The notes under the pieces were generated by a model. The model was not told where the DNA came from and searched no databases. It was given only the letters and a program-made list of their open reading frames with translations. DNA of 64,000 nt from Opitutia bacterium (lineage in GTDB: Bacteria; Verrucomicrobiota; Verrucomicrobiia; Opitutales; Opitutaceae): the NCBI GenBank assembly GCA_947453695.1, contig CANGHW010000001.1, positions 62,001 to 126,000 on the forward strand, given 5' to 3'. Shown one piece after another: positions 17,595 through 25,356 of this stretch (positions are counted from its first letter, which is position 1; every line of letters starts with the position of its first letter). The translations under genes were made by a program, and so were the position numbers.

Positions 17595-18605
17595 CTAGGA
17601 GGAGTGGTCGAAAATCTCGGGCGTCACCACGGCGTCGAGTGGGCGGTCTTCGGCGTAGGCGCGGAGATTTTTTAACGCGAAGGCCCCGGCGTCGGGGTAG
17701 CGGTCGATGGTGGGGCCGGCGGTGTGAGGCGTGAGACTGACCGAGGGGAGGGCGCGGAAGCCGCTGTCGGCGGGGAGGGGCTCGGTGGTGTAGACATCGA
17801 GGCCGACGGAGATGTTTCCCTCTTGGGCCACGCGGAGCAGAGCGGCCTCGTCGACGACGGCACCGCGGCCGACGTTGACGAAGACGCCGCCGGGACGGAT
17901 CAGGCGAAGCAGTTTTTCCGTGACGATGCCGGTGGTGGCAGGAATGAGCGGGGCAAGTTCGACGACGATTTCGTTTTCGGCAAAGAGGGCGTCGAGTGAT
18001 GGGGCGCGTTCCACGTGGTGGGCGCGCGCGAGGTCAGCGGTGACGTCCGGGGCGAAGACGGTGACGGGGCAATTCCACGGACGCAGCAAGGCGACGAGTT
18101 CGCGAGCGACCGGGCCGAAGCCGTGGATGCCGACGCGGCGGCAGAAGAGCGAGCGGGCGTTGGTGGGGTAGGCTTTCCACGCGGCGACGCCGGGCTGGTG
18201 CATGGCGACGGCCCAGTGGGAGGCTTGGCGCAGGCAGGCGAGGATGTGGTAGAGCGCGGCCTCGGCGACAGTGCGGGAAATGGAGCCGCCCCAGTTGGTG
18301 ACGAGCAGTTCGCCCTGGAAGTGTTCGCGGGTGAGCAGGCGCTTGAGGGAGCCGGCGATGTAGCAGACGTAGCGCAGGCGGGGCGGGAGGGTGGCGGGGA
18401 GCGGCGGAGTCTTCCAGCAGGCGACAAGGACCTCGGGGTTGAAGGCGGCGAGTTCGCGGGCGAGATCGTCGGTGCTCAGGCCGGTCGGATCGATGAGGCG
18501 AAATTCCGGAGCGAGCGCGCGCAGCTGGTCGAGGCTGGGCCCCGGAAAAAATTCGCGCATTTCAGTGGGCGCGAGGACGGCGAGGAGGGCGGACGGGCGG
18601 GGCAT
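17595..18605 (-). CDS. D-isomer-specific 2-hydroxyacid dehydrogenase
   Basis: A 336-residue protein of the usual family length. The NAD-binding Rossmann motif is GIHGFGPVAR at 159-168. The catalytic triad of the family is visible: R247 in VGRGAVVD, E275 in YTTEPLP and H294 in TPHTAG. It reduces or oxidises a 2-keto/2-hydroxy acid in the cytoplasm. In the context of the uronate-polymer operon it could act on a keto-sugar acid released by the lyases, but the substrate is inference. It sits 42 bp downstream of the isomerase gene and 29 bp upstream of the DUF2264 gene. Confidence 0.85.
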   Translation of the reverse strand: MPRPSALLAVLAPTEMREFFPGPSLDQLRALAPEFRLIDPTGLSTDDLARELAAFNPEVLVACWKTPPLPATLPPRLRYVCYIAGSLKRLLTREHFQGELLVTNWGGSISRTVAEAALYHILACLRQASHWAVAMHQPGVAAWKAYPTNARSLFCRRVGIHGFGPVARELVALLRPWNCPVTVFAPDVTADLARAHHVERAPSLDALFAENEIVVELAPLIPATTGIVTEKLLRLIRPGGVFVNVGRGAVVDEAALLRVAQEGNISVGLDVYTTEPLPADSGFRALPSVSLTPHTAGPTIDRYPDAGAFALKNLRAYAEDRPLDAVVTPEIFDHSS

Positions 18606-18647
18606 CGGAAAGGTGGAAAGATGGAGAGCGGGAAATGAGAAAACGGG

Positions 18648-19790
18648 TCAGGGTGCGGGCGGGAGGCACTCGAGGAGATCACAGCCGCCGGGAGCGGGGG
18701 TGAAGCGCACGGGGCCGAGGCCGGCGGGGAGGAAAAACTTGTCGAAGGTGCGGAAGACATGGGTCTCGCCGCCCACCTCCGCAGTCACGGAGCCGCGGGT
18801 GACGATGGCGATGACGGCGGCGTTTTCATCCTTAAGCACCGGGACATCGAGGGACGATTTGAGCACGCGGAAGCAGTCGGTTTGATTGCGGCCGATGAGT
18901 TCGTCTTGATGGCTGCTCGGGCCGAGGGCGCGGATGCGGCGCGGCGAGCAGCGGACGCGGACGTTGAGGTCGGCAGCGGTGAGCGGGTCGAAGTTGAACA
19001 CCGTGAGGGCGAAATCGAGGCCGCGGTCCATGAAGCGGGAGGACTCGGGGAGAACGTAGCCAGCGCGTTCGAATTCGAAACGGACGACGAGGTCGGAGGG
19101 TTCCTGGATCTCGACCATGAAGACGCCGGCGCCGAGGGCGTGGGGCGTGCCGCCCGGGATGATGAAGGTGTCACCGGGCGAGACCGGGATTTTGTCGAAG
19201 CAGGCCTCGATCGCCGCGAGGTCCTGCGTGGCGATGTAGTCGCGGAGCTGGGCGGGGGAGGGCGGGCGTTGGAAGCCGACGTAGATGTAGCCGGTGGGCT
19301 CGGCGACCGGCGGGGCGGCCGGCGAGAGACCAGGGGCGGGCGGGGCGGAATCGCGGACGGAGAGGACGTGGTAAGCTTCGGTCTTGCCACTGGGGGCGCC
19401 GAGGAGGCGTTGGGCGAATTCGCGCGTGGGGTGGACCTGAAAGTGCAGGCGGGTGCCGCTATCCAGAAATTTGACGAGGACCTGGGGTTGCGCGCCGTAT
19501 TTGGCGACGTGGGCTGCGCCGAGGAAGTAAGCGGGATCGCTCGCGAGGAGCGTGGCGAAGTCGTGCGGGGTGGCGTCGTGGCCGACCAGAACCTGCGAGA
19601 CGCCGGCGCGGGGCGGGGAGTGCGCCTCGGGGGGATTTTTCGCGATCGTGGTGGAGGCGATCCAGTCTTCGGCTCGATGCGTGTCGGCGGGCGCGGCGGC
19701 GCCGGCGAGTTCGTCGAGCGTGCGACCGCCGGGGTAGGTGCGCCAGACGCGGTTGGCGGGGAGGCGGAGGAGTTTGCCGCGGTGGTTCAT
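18648..19790 (-). CDS. Mannose-6-phosphate isomerase-like (type I PMI) cupin enzyme
   Basis: A 380-residue protein. The ATG at 19788-19790 overlaps the symporter stop as ATGA; the frame is open much further upstream, but only as a shadow of the symporter gene. The metal ligands of type I phosphomannose isomerases can be placed: Q118 and H120 in LHFQVHP, E138 in SGKTEAYH, and H217 in PGGTPHALG. It would interconvert mannose-6-phosphate and fructose-6-phosphate, or a related sugar, in the cytoplasm. Its place directly after the transporter suggests it acts on the imported sugar. Confidence 0.82.
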   Translation of the reverse strand: MNHRGKLLRLPANRVWRTYPGGRTLDELAGAAAPADTHRAEDWIASTTIAKNPPEAHSPPRAGVSQVLVGHDATPHDFATLLASDPAYFLGAAHVAKYGAQPQVLVKFLDSGTRLHFQVHPTREFAQRLLGAPSGKTEAYHVLSVRDSAPPAPGLSPAAPPVAEPTGYIYVGFQRPPSPAQLRDYIATQDLAAIEACFDKIPVSPGDTFIIPGGTPHALGAGVFMVEIQEPSDLVVRFEFERAGYVLPESSRFMDRGLDFALTVFNFDPLTAADLNVRVRCSPRRIRALGPSSHQDELIGRNQTDCFRVLKSSLDVPVLKDENAAVIAIVTRGSVTAEVGGETHVFRTFDKFFLPAGLGPVRFTPAPGGCDLLECLPPAP

Positions 19791-21547
19791 GCGGAGGGAG
19801 CGGCGTCGATCTTCTTGGAAGCGCGCAGGAGCAAGAGGCCGACGGCGCAAACGATACCGCCGCAGCCGAGGAACGCGAGGCGACCGAGGGCGGCGTTGGG
19901 GATCACCGCGAGCAGCATGACGAAAATGCCGTAGGCCATGCAGAGCCAGCCGACGACGGACTCTTGGCGCGCGTCGTTGGCACTGGCGGCGCCTTCTTCC
20001 TTGGCGTGATCGACCGGCGTCCCGAGGCGCACGAAGAAATCGAGCACGGCGGTTTTCTCGGCGGCCGAGGTGCGGGACCAGAAGAGTTTGGTGCCGACGA
20101 ACCACGAGGTGCAGATGGCGACGTTGCCGAAGAGCTCGATGGACTGGCGCCAGTATTCGCGGCCGGAGGCATCGAGTGGTTTGGTGAGATGGAAGGTGCT
20201 CGCGGCCCACTCGGGTGTGAGCTGCTCGGTGATGAAGAGCGAGCTGAGGAAGCCGACGACGACGGTGCTCCACGCGGACCACGGCGGCGTGTTTTTCACG
20301 ATCAGACCGAGGAAGAGCGGGACGACGATGGGAATGCCGATGAGAATGCTCAGACGTTGCGTGAGCTGAAAGAGGGAGAGGTCCTTCAGCTGGCTCATCT
20401 TGAGGGCGACCAAGATGATCAAGATGCCGAAGATGATCGTGGTGAGTTTGCTGACGAACAGGAGATGCTTCTCGGGCGCGGTCGGGCGGAGGATGGGCTG
20501 GTAGAAATTCTTGATGAAGAAACCGGTGTTTTTGTTCAGGCCGGAATCCATCGACGACATCGTGGCGGCGAAGATGCCGCTGACGAGGAGGCCCATCATG
20601 CCGACGGGCATGACATCGCGGGCAATGGCGATGAAGGCGGCTTCGGAGGGGTTCTTCAGCTGAGGGAAGAGCGCGGCGAGATCGGGGAAGCGGATCGCGG
20701 CGGCGATGGGCGGGACGAACCAGATGACGATGCCGAGCAGAAAGAGGGCGGCGCCGAGGAAGCCGGCCCAGCGGGCGTGTTGGCTGTCTTTGACGCAGAG
20801 GTAGCGGTTGGCGTCGCCGAGATTGTTGGTGGTGTGGATTTGTTTGAGCAGCATCGCGACGCACCAGAGGCCGAGAAAATTGGTCGAAAAGACGGAGCTG
20901 AGGTCGAGATGGCCGGCGGGAGCGTGAGCGAAGAACGAGGAGACGCCGCCGATCTTGAGGATGGCGAGAATCGTGACCGCGAGGCAGACGGGCATGAGAA
21001 TGAGGACTTGGATGAAGTCGCTCGCGAGGACGGCCCAACTGCCACCGATGAGCGCCATCACGAGGACAACGACCCCGGTGGCGGCGATGGTGAGCGTGAG
21101 GTCGAGACCGAAGATGGCGGAGAAAAAGACGGCGAGGGAGTTGAGCCAGATTCCGGCTTGCAGAAGACCGAAGGGAAGCTGGGTCCAGGTGAAGAACTGC
21201 TCGCTCACGCGGCCGAAGCGATGGCGGATGGCCTCGACACCGGTGACGACGCGGAGTTGGCGGAAGCGCGGGGCGAAGTAGATTGCGTTGAGAAAAAAGC
21301 CGAAGGCGTTGCCGAGGTAGATGACGGCGATCGGCCAGCCGTCGGTGTAGGCCTTCGAGGCAGCCCCGGTGAAAGTCCAGGCGCTGAACTGCACCATGAA
21401 GGCGGAGCCACCGACCATCCACCAAAGGGCCTTGCCGCCGCCGCGGAAGTAGTCGGAGACATTGGTAACGAAGCGGCGAAACACCCAGCTGATTGCCAAC
21501 ATGTAGACGAAGTAGAAGACGAGGACGGCGTAATCGTATTGAGTCAT
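19787..21547 (-). CDS. Sodium:solute symporter (SSS) family transporter
   Basis: A 586-residue protein with about 13 transmembrane helices. It begins MTQYDYAVLVFYFVYMLAIS and has the SSS landmarks DYFRGGGKALWWMVGGSAFMVQFSAWTFTGA and a conserved GVEAIRHRFG segment. It takes up a small solute, probably a sugar or uronate, with Na+. First gene of the five-gene block that continues with the isomerase (ATGA overlap). The AT-rich 14-mer shared with the TonB-receptor region lies about 50 bp upstream, and the LacI gene is the next gene upstream on the same strand. Confidence 0.9.
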   Translation of the reverse strand: MTQYDYAVLVFYFVYMLAISWVFRRFVTNVSDYFRGGGKALWWMVGGSAFMVQFSAWTFTGAASKAYTDGWPIAVIYLGNAFGFFLNAIYFAPRFRQLRVVTGVEAIRHRFGRVSEQFFTWTQLPFGLLQAGIWLNSLAVFFSAIFGLDLTLTIAATGVVVLVMALIGGSWAVLASDFIQVLILMPVCLAVTILAILKIGGVSSFFAHAPAGHLDLSSVFSTNFLGLWCVAMLLKQIHTTNNLGDANRYLCVKDSQHARWAGFLGAALFLLGIVIWFVPPIAAAIRFPDLAALFPQLKNPSEAAFIAIARDVMPVGMMGLLVSGIFAATMSSMDSGLNKNTGFFIKNFYQPILRPTAPEKHLLFVSKLTTIIFGILIILVALKMSQLKDLSLFQLTQRLSILIGIPIVVPLFLGLIVKNTPPWSAWSTVVVGFLSSLFITEQLTPEWAASTFHLTKPLDASGREYWRQSIELFGNVAICTSWFVGTKLFWSRTSAAEKTAVLDFFVRLGTPVDHAKEEGAASANDARQESVVGWLCMAYGIFVMLLAVIPNAALGRLAFLGCGGIVCAVGLLLLRASKKIDAAPSA

Positions 21548-21595
21548 GGGGCGGGGGCAGAGCGCGAGGCGCGGGTGGAGGGAAGCGAGCAGGCG

Positions 21596-21611
21596 TTAAT
21601 AATTATGAAAT
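21596..21611 (-). promoter_or_regulatory. AT-rich operator candidate upstream of symporter operon
   Basis: TTAATAATTATGAAAT. It contains TAATAATTATGAAA, identical to 8188-8201, and a symmetric TAATTA core with partly matching flanks. It lies 50-64 bp upstream of the symporter start. Proposed LacI-family operator. Confidence 0.55.
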
Positions 21612-21675
21612 GCCAAGGGGAAAGTGCGCGGCTCGGGCGCTGGCGGGGCTGAGGCGGAGGAACGGGCGGTCGGAT

Positions 21676-21698
21676 GGCAGGCATAAAGCCTGCCCCAC
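21676..21698. repeat. GTGG-tagged palindrome
   Basis: GGCAGGC, spacer ATAAA, GCCTGCC, CCAC; differs in one base from the copy at 17273-17295. It lies between the LacI stop and the symporter promoter region. Confidence 0.65.
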
Positions 21699-21726
21699 AG
21701 GCGGAGTCGGCGGGCGGTGACCGTGG

Positions 21727-22776
21727 CTACTTCGGTGCCGGACCGGTGGTATCGCCGACGAAGAGCTGGGCGGGGAGCATCAGGTCGGTGAAGCTGCCGA
21801 GGTCAGTGGCGGGGGCGTCGAGGACGAGACGGGCGGCGGCCTCGCCGAGTTTTTCGGGGTTGGAGCCTGCGGCGGTGATGCGAGGCGTGCCGTCGGTGGC
21901 GACGGGCGAGAAGTCGGCGCTGGCGAGGCTGACATCAGCGGGGACCGCAAGGCCGGCGCGGGTAAACGCACGGACGGCGCCGGCGGCCATGAGGGTGTTG
22001 TAACAAATCCAGGCGGTGGGGAAATCCTTGCGGCGGGCGTGCGGCAAGACGGCGAGGACAGCCTCGGCGCCCTCGGCGCGGTCGCCCTCCTTGAGTTTCA
22101 CGGTGTAGCGCGGATCGAGTTTGAGGTCGAAGGTGGCGAGGGCGGATTCCAAGGCGGTGAGCCGGGCCTCGTGGCGACCGAGGCCGACGTTGCCGCCGAG
22201 CCAGCCGAAACGGCGGTGGCCGAGGCCGTGGAGATGCTGGACGAGGGATTCGAGAGCCTGGGGTTCGTTGCCGAGGATGGAATGGCAGAGCCCGGGGTAG
22301 CGGGCGGAGACGGCGACGACGCGCAGATCGAAGCGGCGGAGCTTGTCGAGGAAGGGACGCTGCACCTCGCCGACGAGAACGATGCCCTGGAACGGGTGGC
22401 CGGCGGGGAAGAGGCGGTGGAGTTTTTCGCCGTCGAGTTGGTCCTCGGCGCCGAGGAAAACGGCGGAAAATTCGCGGGCTTCGAGGGCGACGTGCAGGCC
22501 GTGCTGCACGTGACCGAAATACATGGTGGGCGTGTTGAGGCGGAGGGGCGCCCGCAGAATGATGCCCACCTGGTGAGCCTGCGCCGCCGGGGAGGAGGCG
22601 AGGTGCATGCCCTTGGGGTGGTAGCCGCGCTTGGTGGCGTGGGCCCAGATGCGGTCGTAGGTCTCGGCGTTGATGCCGGCCTTGCGACCGTTGAGCACGA
22701 GCGAGACGAGGGCCTGCGAGATGCCGAGTTCGCGGGCGAGTTGAGTTTGGGAGACTTTTTTCGCGGGGCGGGGCAC
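21727..22776 (-). CDS. LacI family transcriptional regulator
   Basis: A 349-residue protein with a GTG start at 22774-22776. The helix-turn-helix is at about residues 8-27 (VSQTQLARELGISQALVSLVLNG), with the LacI hinge region after it and a periplasmic-binding-protein-like sensor domain to the end (LGHRRFGWLGGN, AWICYNTLMAAGAVRAF). It probably senses a sugar and represses the downstream symporter-lyase operon. AT-rich inverted sites just upstream of its own start suggest autoregulation. Confidence 0.87.
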   Translation of the reverse strand: MPRPAKKVSQTQLARELGISQALVSLVLNGRKAGINAETYDRIWAHATKRGYHPKGMHLASSPAAQAHQVGIILRAPLRLNTPTMYFGHVQHGLHVALEAREFSAVFLGAEDQLDGEKLHRLFPAGHPFQGIVLVGEVQRPFLDKLRRFDLRVVAVSARYPGLCHSILGNEPQALESLVQHLHGLGHRRFGWLGGNVGLGRHEARLTALESALATFDLKLDPRYTVKLKEGDRAEGAEAVLAVLPHARRKDFPTAWICYNTLMAAGAVRAFTRAGLAVPADVSLASADFSPVATDGTPRITAAGSNPEKLGEAAARLVLDAPATDLGSFTDLMLPAQLFVGDTTGPAPK

Positions 22777-22783
22777 GTGGGGA

Positions 22784-22824
22784 GATTTAATAATCGGGGC
22801 GGTGCGGCAACGAATTATTAAATC
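22784..22824. promoter_or_regulatory. Inverted AT-rich sites upstream of the LacI gene
   Basis: GATTTAATAAT at 22784-22794 and its exact reverse complement ATTATTAAATC at 22814-22824, 19 bp apart. Both contain TAATAAT, shared with the sites at 8188 and 21597. The left arm is only 8 bp from the GTG start. Likely an autoregulatory operator. Confidence 0.5.
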
Positions 22825-23010
22825 GGATTCAGCGGAGCGCCGCGGGAGCAGAACGAGGCAAATACCCGTGCGAGGGCGATGAAGGGGGCAGCCGGTCGCA
22901 TCGAAGCCGGGGAGAAAGTAGAAACCGGTTTGGTGGGTGTAGCCCCGGCAGTATTACCCATTTCACGGGAGGCCAATTGACAGACGGGTGACGGATTTCA
23001 TCGTGCAGGC

Positions 23011-23598
23011 GTGTCGATTCGTCGTGTGTTTCACGTCGTTTGTCTGGCCGCGAGTTTTGTCGCGGTGACGACTGTCTCGGCCAAAGAAGCCACGAAAGGG
23101 CCGCAGCTGGCGTTTCCGCCGCCGCTCGAAAAAGCCTCCACGATCTCGGCGGAGGAGCTGTTGACCTCGGCGCAGAAGCTGTTGCCGAAGGGAGCGTTTC
23201 TCGGGCCGCTGCTCGATGCGCGCTACACCGTGATCAAGCACGAGTGGTTGGAGAAAAAATTTGTGCCGTTCTACCGCGGGGCGGTGGAGACGCTGAAGGA
23301 TGTCGCCCAAGGTGGCGGGGAGGAAGGCGCGGACTGTGATGATTTTTGCATCTTCCTCCGGCAGATGGCCGGGCTCGCGGGGATCGTAGGCCACACCGCG
23401 GGGCCGGCGGCCGCGCAGGTGGTGGTCTTTCAAGCGAAGGAGTTTTCCGGCGTGGGACGCACGCGCGAGCGGCACGCGGTGGGTCTTTTTCTAACCGAGC
23501 GCGGCTGGTTTGTGCTCGAACCGCAGAACGCCACGGAGTTGGTCGCGCTCGACCATTATGCGAACAAGCGGGGCATCCAATACATCACTTTCCATTGA
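23011..23598 (+). CDS. Exported transglutaminase/papain-like protein (putative)
   Basis: 195 residues, GTG start, signal peptide ending near VSA at 23. C109 in GADCDDFCIFLRQ, H155 in RERHAVGLF and E170/Q172 in FVLEPQNA are in the order and sequence style of transglutaminase-like cysteine peptidases (DCDD, then HAV, then a polar third residue). If active it would be a periplasmic or outer-membrane cysteine hydrolase or transglutaminase. A second cysteine (C113) could form a disulfide with C109 instead. A perfect TTGACA at 22977-22982 may be the -35 box. The next gene starts 50 bp downstream and encodes the repeat protein, so they may form one transcript. Family assignment is tentative. Confidence 0.6.
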   Translation: MSIRRVFHVVCLAASFVAVTTVSAKEATKGPQLAFPPPLEKASTISAEELLTSAQKLLPKGAFLGPLLDARYTVIKHEWLEKKFVPFYRGAVETLKDVAQGGGEEGADCDDFCIFLRQMAGLAGIVGHTAGPAAAQVVVFQAKEFSGVGRTRERHAVGLFLTERGWFVLEPQNATELVALDHYANKRGIQYITFH

Positions 23599-23647
23599 GA
23601 ACCGAGAGATCAGATCGACCAGCCAGTAAACCCAACCGATACAACCT

Positions 23648-24040
23648 ATGAAAATGAAACTCGCAGGCCTTGCCGCGCTGACCCTCGGGTCGGTCGCGTT
23701 TGCCGCCGATCCGGCGGAAAAATTGGAAAAGATCATGGTCACGGGCTCGCTCGAAGAGCCGGCCGGTGGCGCACAGAAGCTGGAGAAATTCCTCGTGACG
23801 GGCTCGCTGGAGGAGCCGGCGGGTTCGTCGCAGAAGCTGGAAAAGTTTCTCGTCACCGGCTCGATGGCGGCCACGCCGTCGGCCGCGGCGGCGGTGACGG
23901 ACGAGCTGCCGAAGTTCTTGGTGACGGGCTCCCTGGAAGATCCGGCGGGCAGCGCGCAGAAACTGGAAAAGTTTCTCGTGACGGGCTCGATGGCGAAGGC
24001 GACGCGGGCCGTGAACAAGGACGCGCATCGTCCGCATTGA
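23648..24040 (+). CDS. Small exported protein with five TonB-box-like repeats
   Basis: 130 residues with a signal peptide (MKMKLAGLAALTLGSVAFAA). After it come five copies of KLEKFLVTGS or close variants, with VTGS at 31-34, 50-53, 69-72, 92-95 and 111-114, so the spacing is 19, 19, 23 and 19 residues. The linkers are LEEPAGSSQ-like. The motif resembles the segment just before the plug domain of TonB-dependent receptors (IVVTA / VVVTGS), which contacts TonB. No receptor domain is attached. I do not know a described family. A terminator-like hairpin follows at 24090. Confidence 0.7.
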   Translation: MKMKLAGLAALTLGSVAFAADPAEKLEKIMVTGSLEEPAGGAQKLEKFLVTGSLEEPAGSSQKLEKFLVTGSMAATPSAAAAVTDELPKFLVTGSLEDPAGSAQKLEKFLVTGSMAKATRAVNKDAHRPH

Positions 24041-24089
24041 GGACAGAGCGGCGGCCGGGTGATCCGGTCGTCGTTGCTACGAATCAAGC

Positions 24090-24121
24090 AAACAGCCCTG
24101 GCGTGAATGCCGGGGCTGTTT
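24090..24121 (+). terminator. Rho-independent terminator candidate
   Basis: AAACAGCCC, a short GC-rich loop region, then GGGGCTGTTT. The stem is strong but the T-run is short. It lies 50 bp after the repeat-protein gene. Confidence 0.6.
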
Positions 24122-24128
24122 GGCGTTC

Positions 24129-24155
24129 GGGCCGCGTCTGAAGAGACGCGGCTAC
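24129..24155. repeat. GTAG-tagged palindrome
   Basis: GCCGCGTCT (loop GAAG) AGACGCGGC, a perfect 9-bp stem, followed by TAC; the minus strand reads GTAG then palindrome. Confidence 0.65.
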
Positions 24156-24185
24156 GGGGGGCGGCGCGGAGGCAGTGGGGCGTTT

Positions 24186-24212
24186 GGGCCGCGCCCCAAG
24201 GGTCGCGGCTAC
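24186..24212. repeat. GTAG-tagged palindrome
   Basis: GCCGCGCCCC AA GGGTCGCGGC followed by TAC, 30 bp from the previous palindrome and of the same layout, with a different stem sequence. A further repeat-like string, TTCATCCGTGTAATCC, occurs at about 24249. Confidence 0.55.
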
Positions 24213-24290
24213 GGGCGAGGGGCTAGGCGGGGGGCGAGGTGATCCGGGTTCATCCGTGTAATCCGGGGCGAAAACGGTTTGGTTCTCGGG

Positions 24291-25307
24291 ATGCCTCGGG
24301 TTTCGGTGATTTTACCAGTGTTCAATGCGGTCGCGACGGTGGAGCGGGCGGTCGCGAGTATTCGCGCGCAGACGTGGGCCGATTGGGAACTCGTGGTGGT
24401 GGAAGACGGGTCGACGGATGGGACGCGGGAGATGCTGCGGGCGGCGGCGCGGGAGGAAAAACGGCTGGTGCTGGTCGAGCGCGAGCACGGTGGGGTGGTC
24501 GCGGCGGCGAATGCCGGGATCGCGGTGGCGCGAGGGGAGTTTGTTGCGCGGATGGATGCCGACGATGTGGCGGCGCCGGGACGCTTGGCGGCCCAGGTGG
24601 GGCTACTGGAGCGCGACGCGACACTCGGCGTGGTGAGTGGACGGGTGGAATTTGGCGGGGATCGCACGGCGCGGGCGGGCTATGCGCTGCACGTGGACTG
24701 GCTGAATGGACTGACGACGTCGGAGGAGATCGCCCGGGCGCGGTTTACAGAACAACCGGTGGCGAATCCGAGTGTGCTGTGGCGGCGCGAGCTGGCGGAG
24801 CGACACGGAGTGTTTCGGGCCGGAGATTTTCCGGAGGATTACGAGTTGTGGCTGCGGTGGTTGGACGCGGGGGTGCGAATCGCGAAGGTCCCGGAGGTAG
24901 TGCTGACGTGGAATGATCCGCCGACGCGGATTTCGCGGACGGATGGGCGCTACGCACCGGAGGCATTTTTTCGGATCAAGGCGGAGTGGCTGGCGCGGGA
25001 ATTGGCGCGCAGTGCGGCCGGGCGCGAGGTGTGGGTCTGGGGGGCGGGACGACACACGCGCAAACGGGCGGCGCACCTGGAGACGTGGGGCGTGCGGATT
25101 GCAGGCTATGTGGATGTTGATGCGAAAAAAACGGGACGGGGCATCGGCGGGACGGGGGCGCCGGTGATCGCGCCGGAGGCGCTGCCCGAGCCGGGATCAA
25201 CTGTGGTGCTCAGCTATGTGACGACGCGCGGGGCGCGGGAGTATAACCGGGCGCGGCTCGAGGAGCGCGGGTATGTCGAGGGACGGGATTTTTGGCTGTG
25301 TGGCTGA
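24291..25307 (+). CDS. Family 2 glycosyltransferase
   Basis: 338 residues; ATG 24291 gives the usual N-terminus MPRVSVILPVFNAVATVERA. The GT-A fold is clear: VVEDGSTDGT around 37-45 and the metal-binding DAD at 89-91 in RMDADD. The acceptor part includes PEDYELWLRW. The C-terminal 90 residues (VWVWGAGRHTRKRAAHLETWG and following) form a small Rossmann-like domain seen in some GT2 proteins. It transfers a sugar from a nucleotide donor, probably to a surface polysaccharide or glycolipid. No sugar-specific context is present, and the gene appears to stand alone. Confidence 0.85.
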   Translation: MPRVSVILPVFNAVATVERAVASIRAQTWADWELVVVEDGSTDGTREMLRAAAREEKRLVLVEREHGGVVAAANAGIAVARGEFVARMDADDVAAPGRLAAQVGLLERDATLGVVSGRVEFGGDRTARAGYALHVDWLNGLTTSEEIARARFTEQPVANPSVLWRRELAERHGVFRAGDFPEDYELWLRWLDAGVRIAKVPEVVLTWNDPPTRISRTDGRYAPEAFFRIKAEWLARELARSAAGREVWVWGAGRHTRKRAAHLETWGVRIAGYVDVDAKKTGRGIGGTGAPVIAPEALPEPGSTVVLSYVTTRGAREYNRARLEERGYVEGRDFWLCG

Positions 25308-25356
25308 GCGGCCGGGCGAGGGTGCGGGCCGAGAGACGGGTGAGGTCCGCGACATC

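Noticed and set aside
18648-21425. A single 925-residue protein ending in the isomerase domain
   Set aside because: Its first 545 residues are an out-of-frame reading of the symporter gene; the isomerase starts at 19790 with an ATGA overlap.
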